A DNA stretch of 5,787 bases from Nitrososphaerota archaeon (GTDB lineage Archaea; Thermoproteota; Bathyarchaeia; Bathyarchaeales; Bathycorpusculaceae). The stretch is from NCBI GenBank assembly GCA_031282985.1, contig JAITCR010000182.1:1-5787 (forward strand), written 5' to 3'. The notes below the pieces were generated by a model. The model saw only the letters and a list, made by a program, of their open reading frames with translations, had not been told where the DNA came from and made no database searches. A program made the position numbers and the translations under genes. Position 1 is the stretch's first letter; each line of letters starts with the position of its first letter. Positions 5,626 through 5,787 of the stretch are shown piece after piece.

Positions 5626-5787
5626 ATGGGTCAACTGCACTTATTTGGAACAAAAACACAACTTGAAGTATTATCAAACCTAGGCGACCCACTAATAAAA
5701 GCTAACCAACTAATAGACCTGGAAAATATTTCGCAAACCAATCGAGGACGCCATACGAAAAAAACCCTCCAAAGACGGCAGACCACC
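5626..5787 (+). pseudogene. IS5-like transposase N-terminus, frameshifted and cut by the window end
   Basis: The ATG at 5626 opens MGQLHLFG and leads to LEVLSNLGDPLIKANQLID, which resembles the N-terminus of IS5-family transposases with a DUF772-type domain (MGQLSFF, LGDPL-x-x-LN-x-(I/V)-(I/D)). After codon 31 the family pattern continues only if one base is skipped: from 5720 the second frame reads WKIFRKPIEDAIRK and then KPSKDGRPP. The cause is one extra C in the cc at 5718-5719. The unshifted frame gives no family resemblance after that point. The rest of the gene, including the DDE catalytic residues, lies outside the window. The frameshift means this copy is probably inactive, unless it is a sequencing error. 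Confidence 0.75.

Noticed and set aside
1..5787. CRISPR arrays, tRNA or rRNA genes, toxin-antitoxin or defence modules
   Set aside because: I looked for regularly spaced repeats, cloverleaf-like segments and paired small ORFs and saw none that could be supported.

Overview
The window looks like an AT-rich prokaryotic chromosome segment carrying a cell-surface protein gene, one housekeeping enzyme gene and the remains of two insertion sequences. My best guess is an archaeon, possibly a Bathyarchaeia-type organism from a gut or sediment. The reasons are the character of the GlmS protein, A/T-only TATA-like boxes ahead of the genes, and a repeat-built surface protein with a C-terminal membrane anchor but no LPXTG sorting signal. 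No decisive lineage marker (rRNA, ribosomal protein) is present, so this is inference and a bacterium is not excluded.

Layout, all genes on the + strand. Positions 1-1407 encode the C-terminal part, or all, of a surface protein built from Listeria-Bacteroides (InlB B-type) repeats and a cadherin-like beta-sandwich, followed by a Ser/Pro/Ala stalk, an acidic stretch and one transmembrane helix. Positions 1408-1753 are a spacer with a poly-T terminator candidate, one copy of a palindrome-rich intergenic repeat and a TATA-like promoter. Positions 1754-3589 are an intact glmS (glucosamine-6-phosphate synthase, 611 aa). Positions 3590-3785 are a non-coding stretch almost devoid of G on the + strand. 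From about 3786 to 5471 lies an IS110-family element bracketed by inverted copies of the same intergenic repeat. It has an approximately 200-nt structured-looking leader that is a candidate bridge RNA, and a transposase gene (4037-5253) broken by a TAG, a 1-nt deletion and a TGA. Positions 5626-5787 hold the start of a second, unrelated transposase (IS5-like, DUF772-type N-terminus), already frameshifted and cut by the window end.

How the parts relate. GlmS makes glucosamine-6-phosphate, the precursor of UDP-GlcNAc used in surface polymers and glycoproteins. A link to the neighbouring surface protein is plausible but rests only on adjacency, and the 346-nt spacer with its own terminator and promoter signals argues against one operon. 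The mobile-element zone downstream of glmS is decaying. The points most worth a second look are the candidate bridge RNA, the three-copy palindromic repeat that brackets the IS110 element, and an abrupt change of strand composition (C-rich to G-rich) inside the transposase gene.
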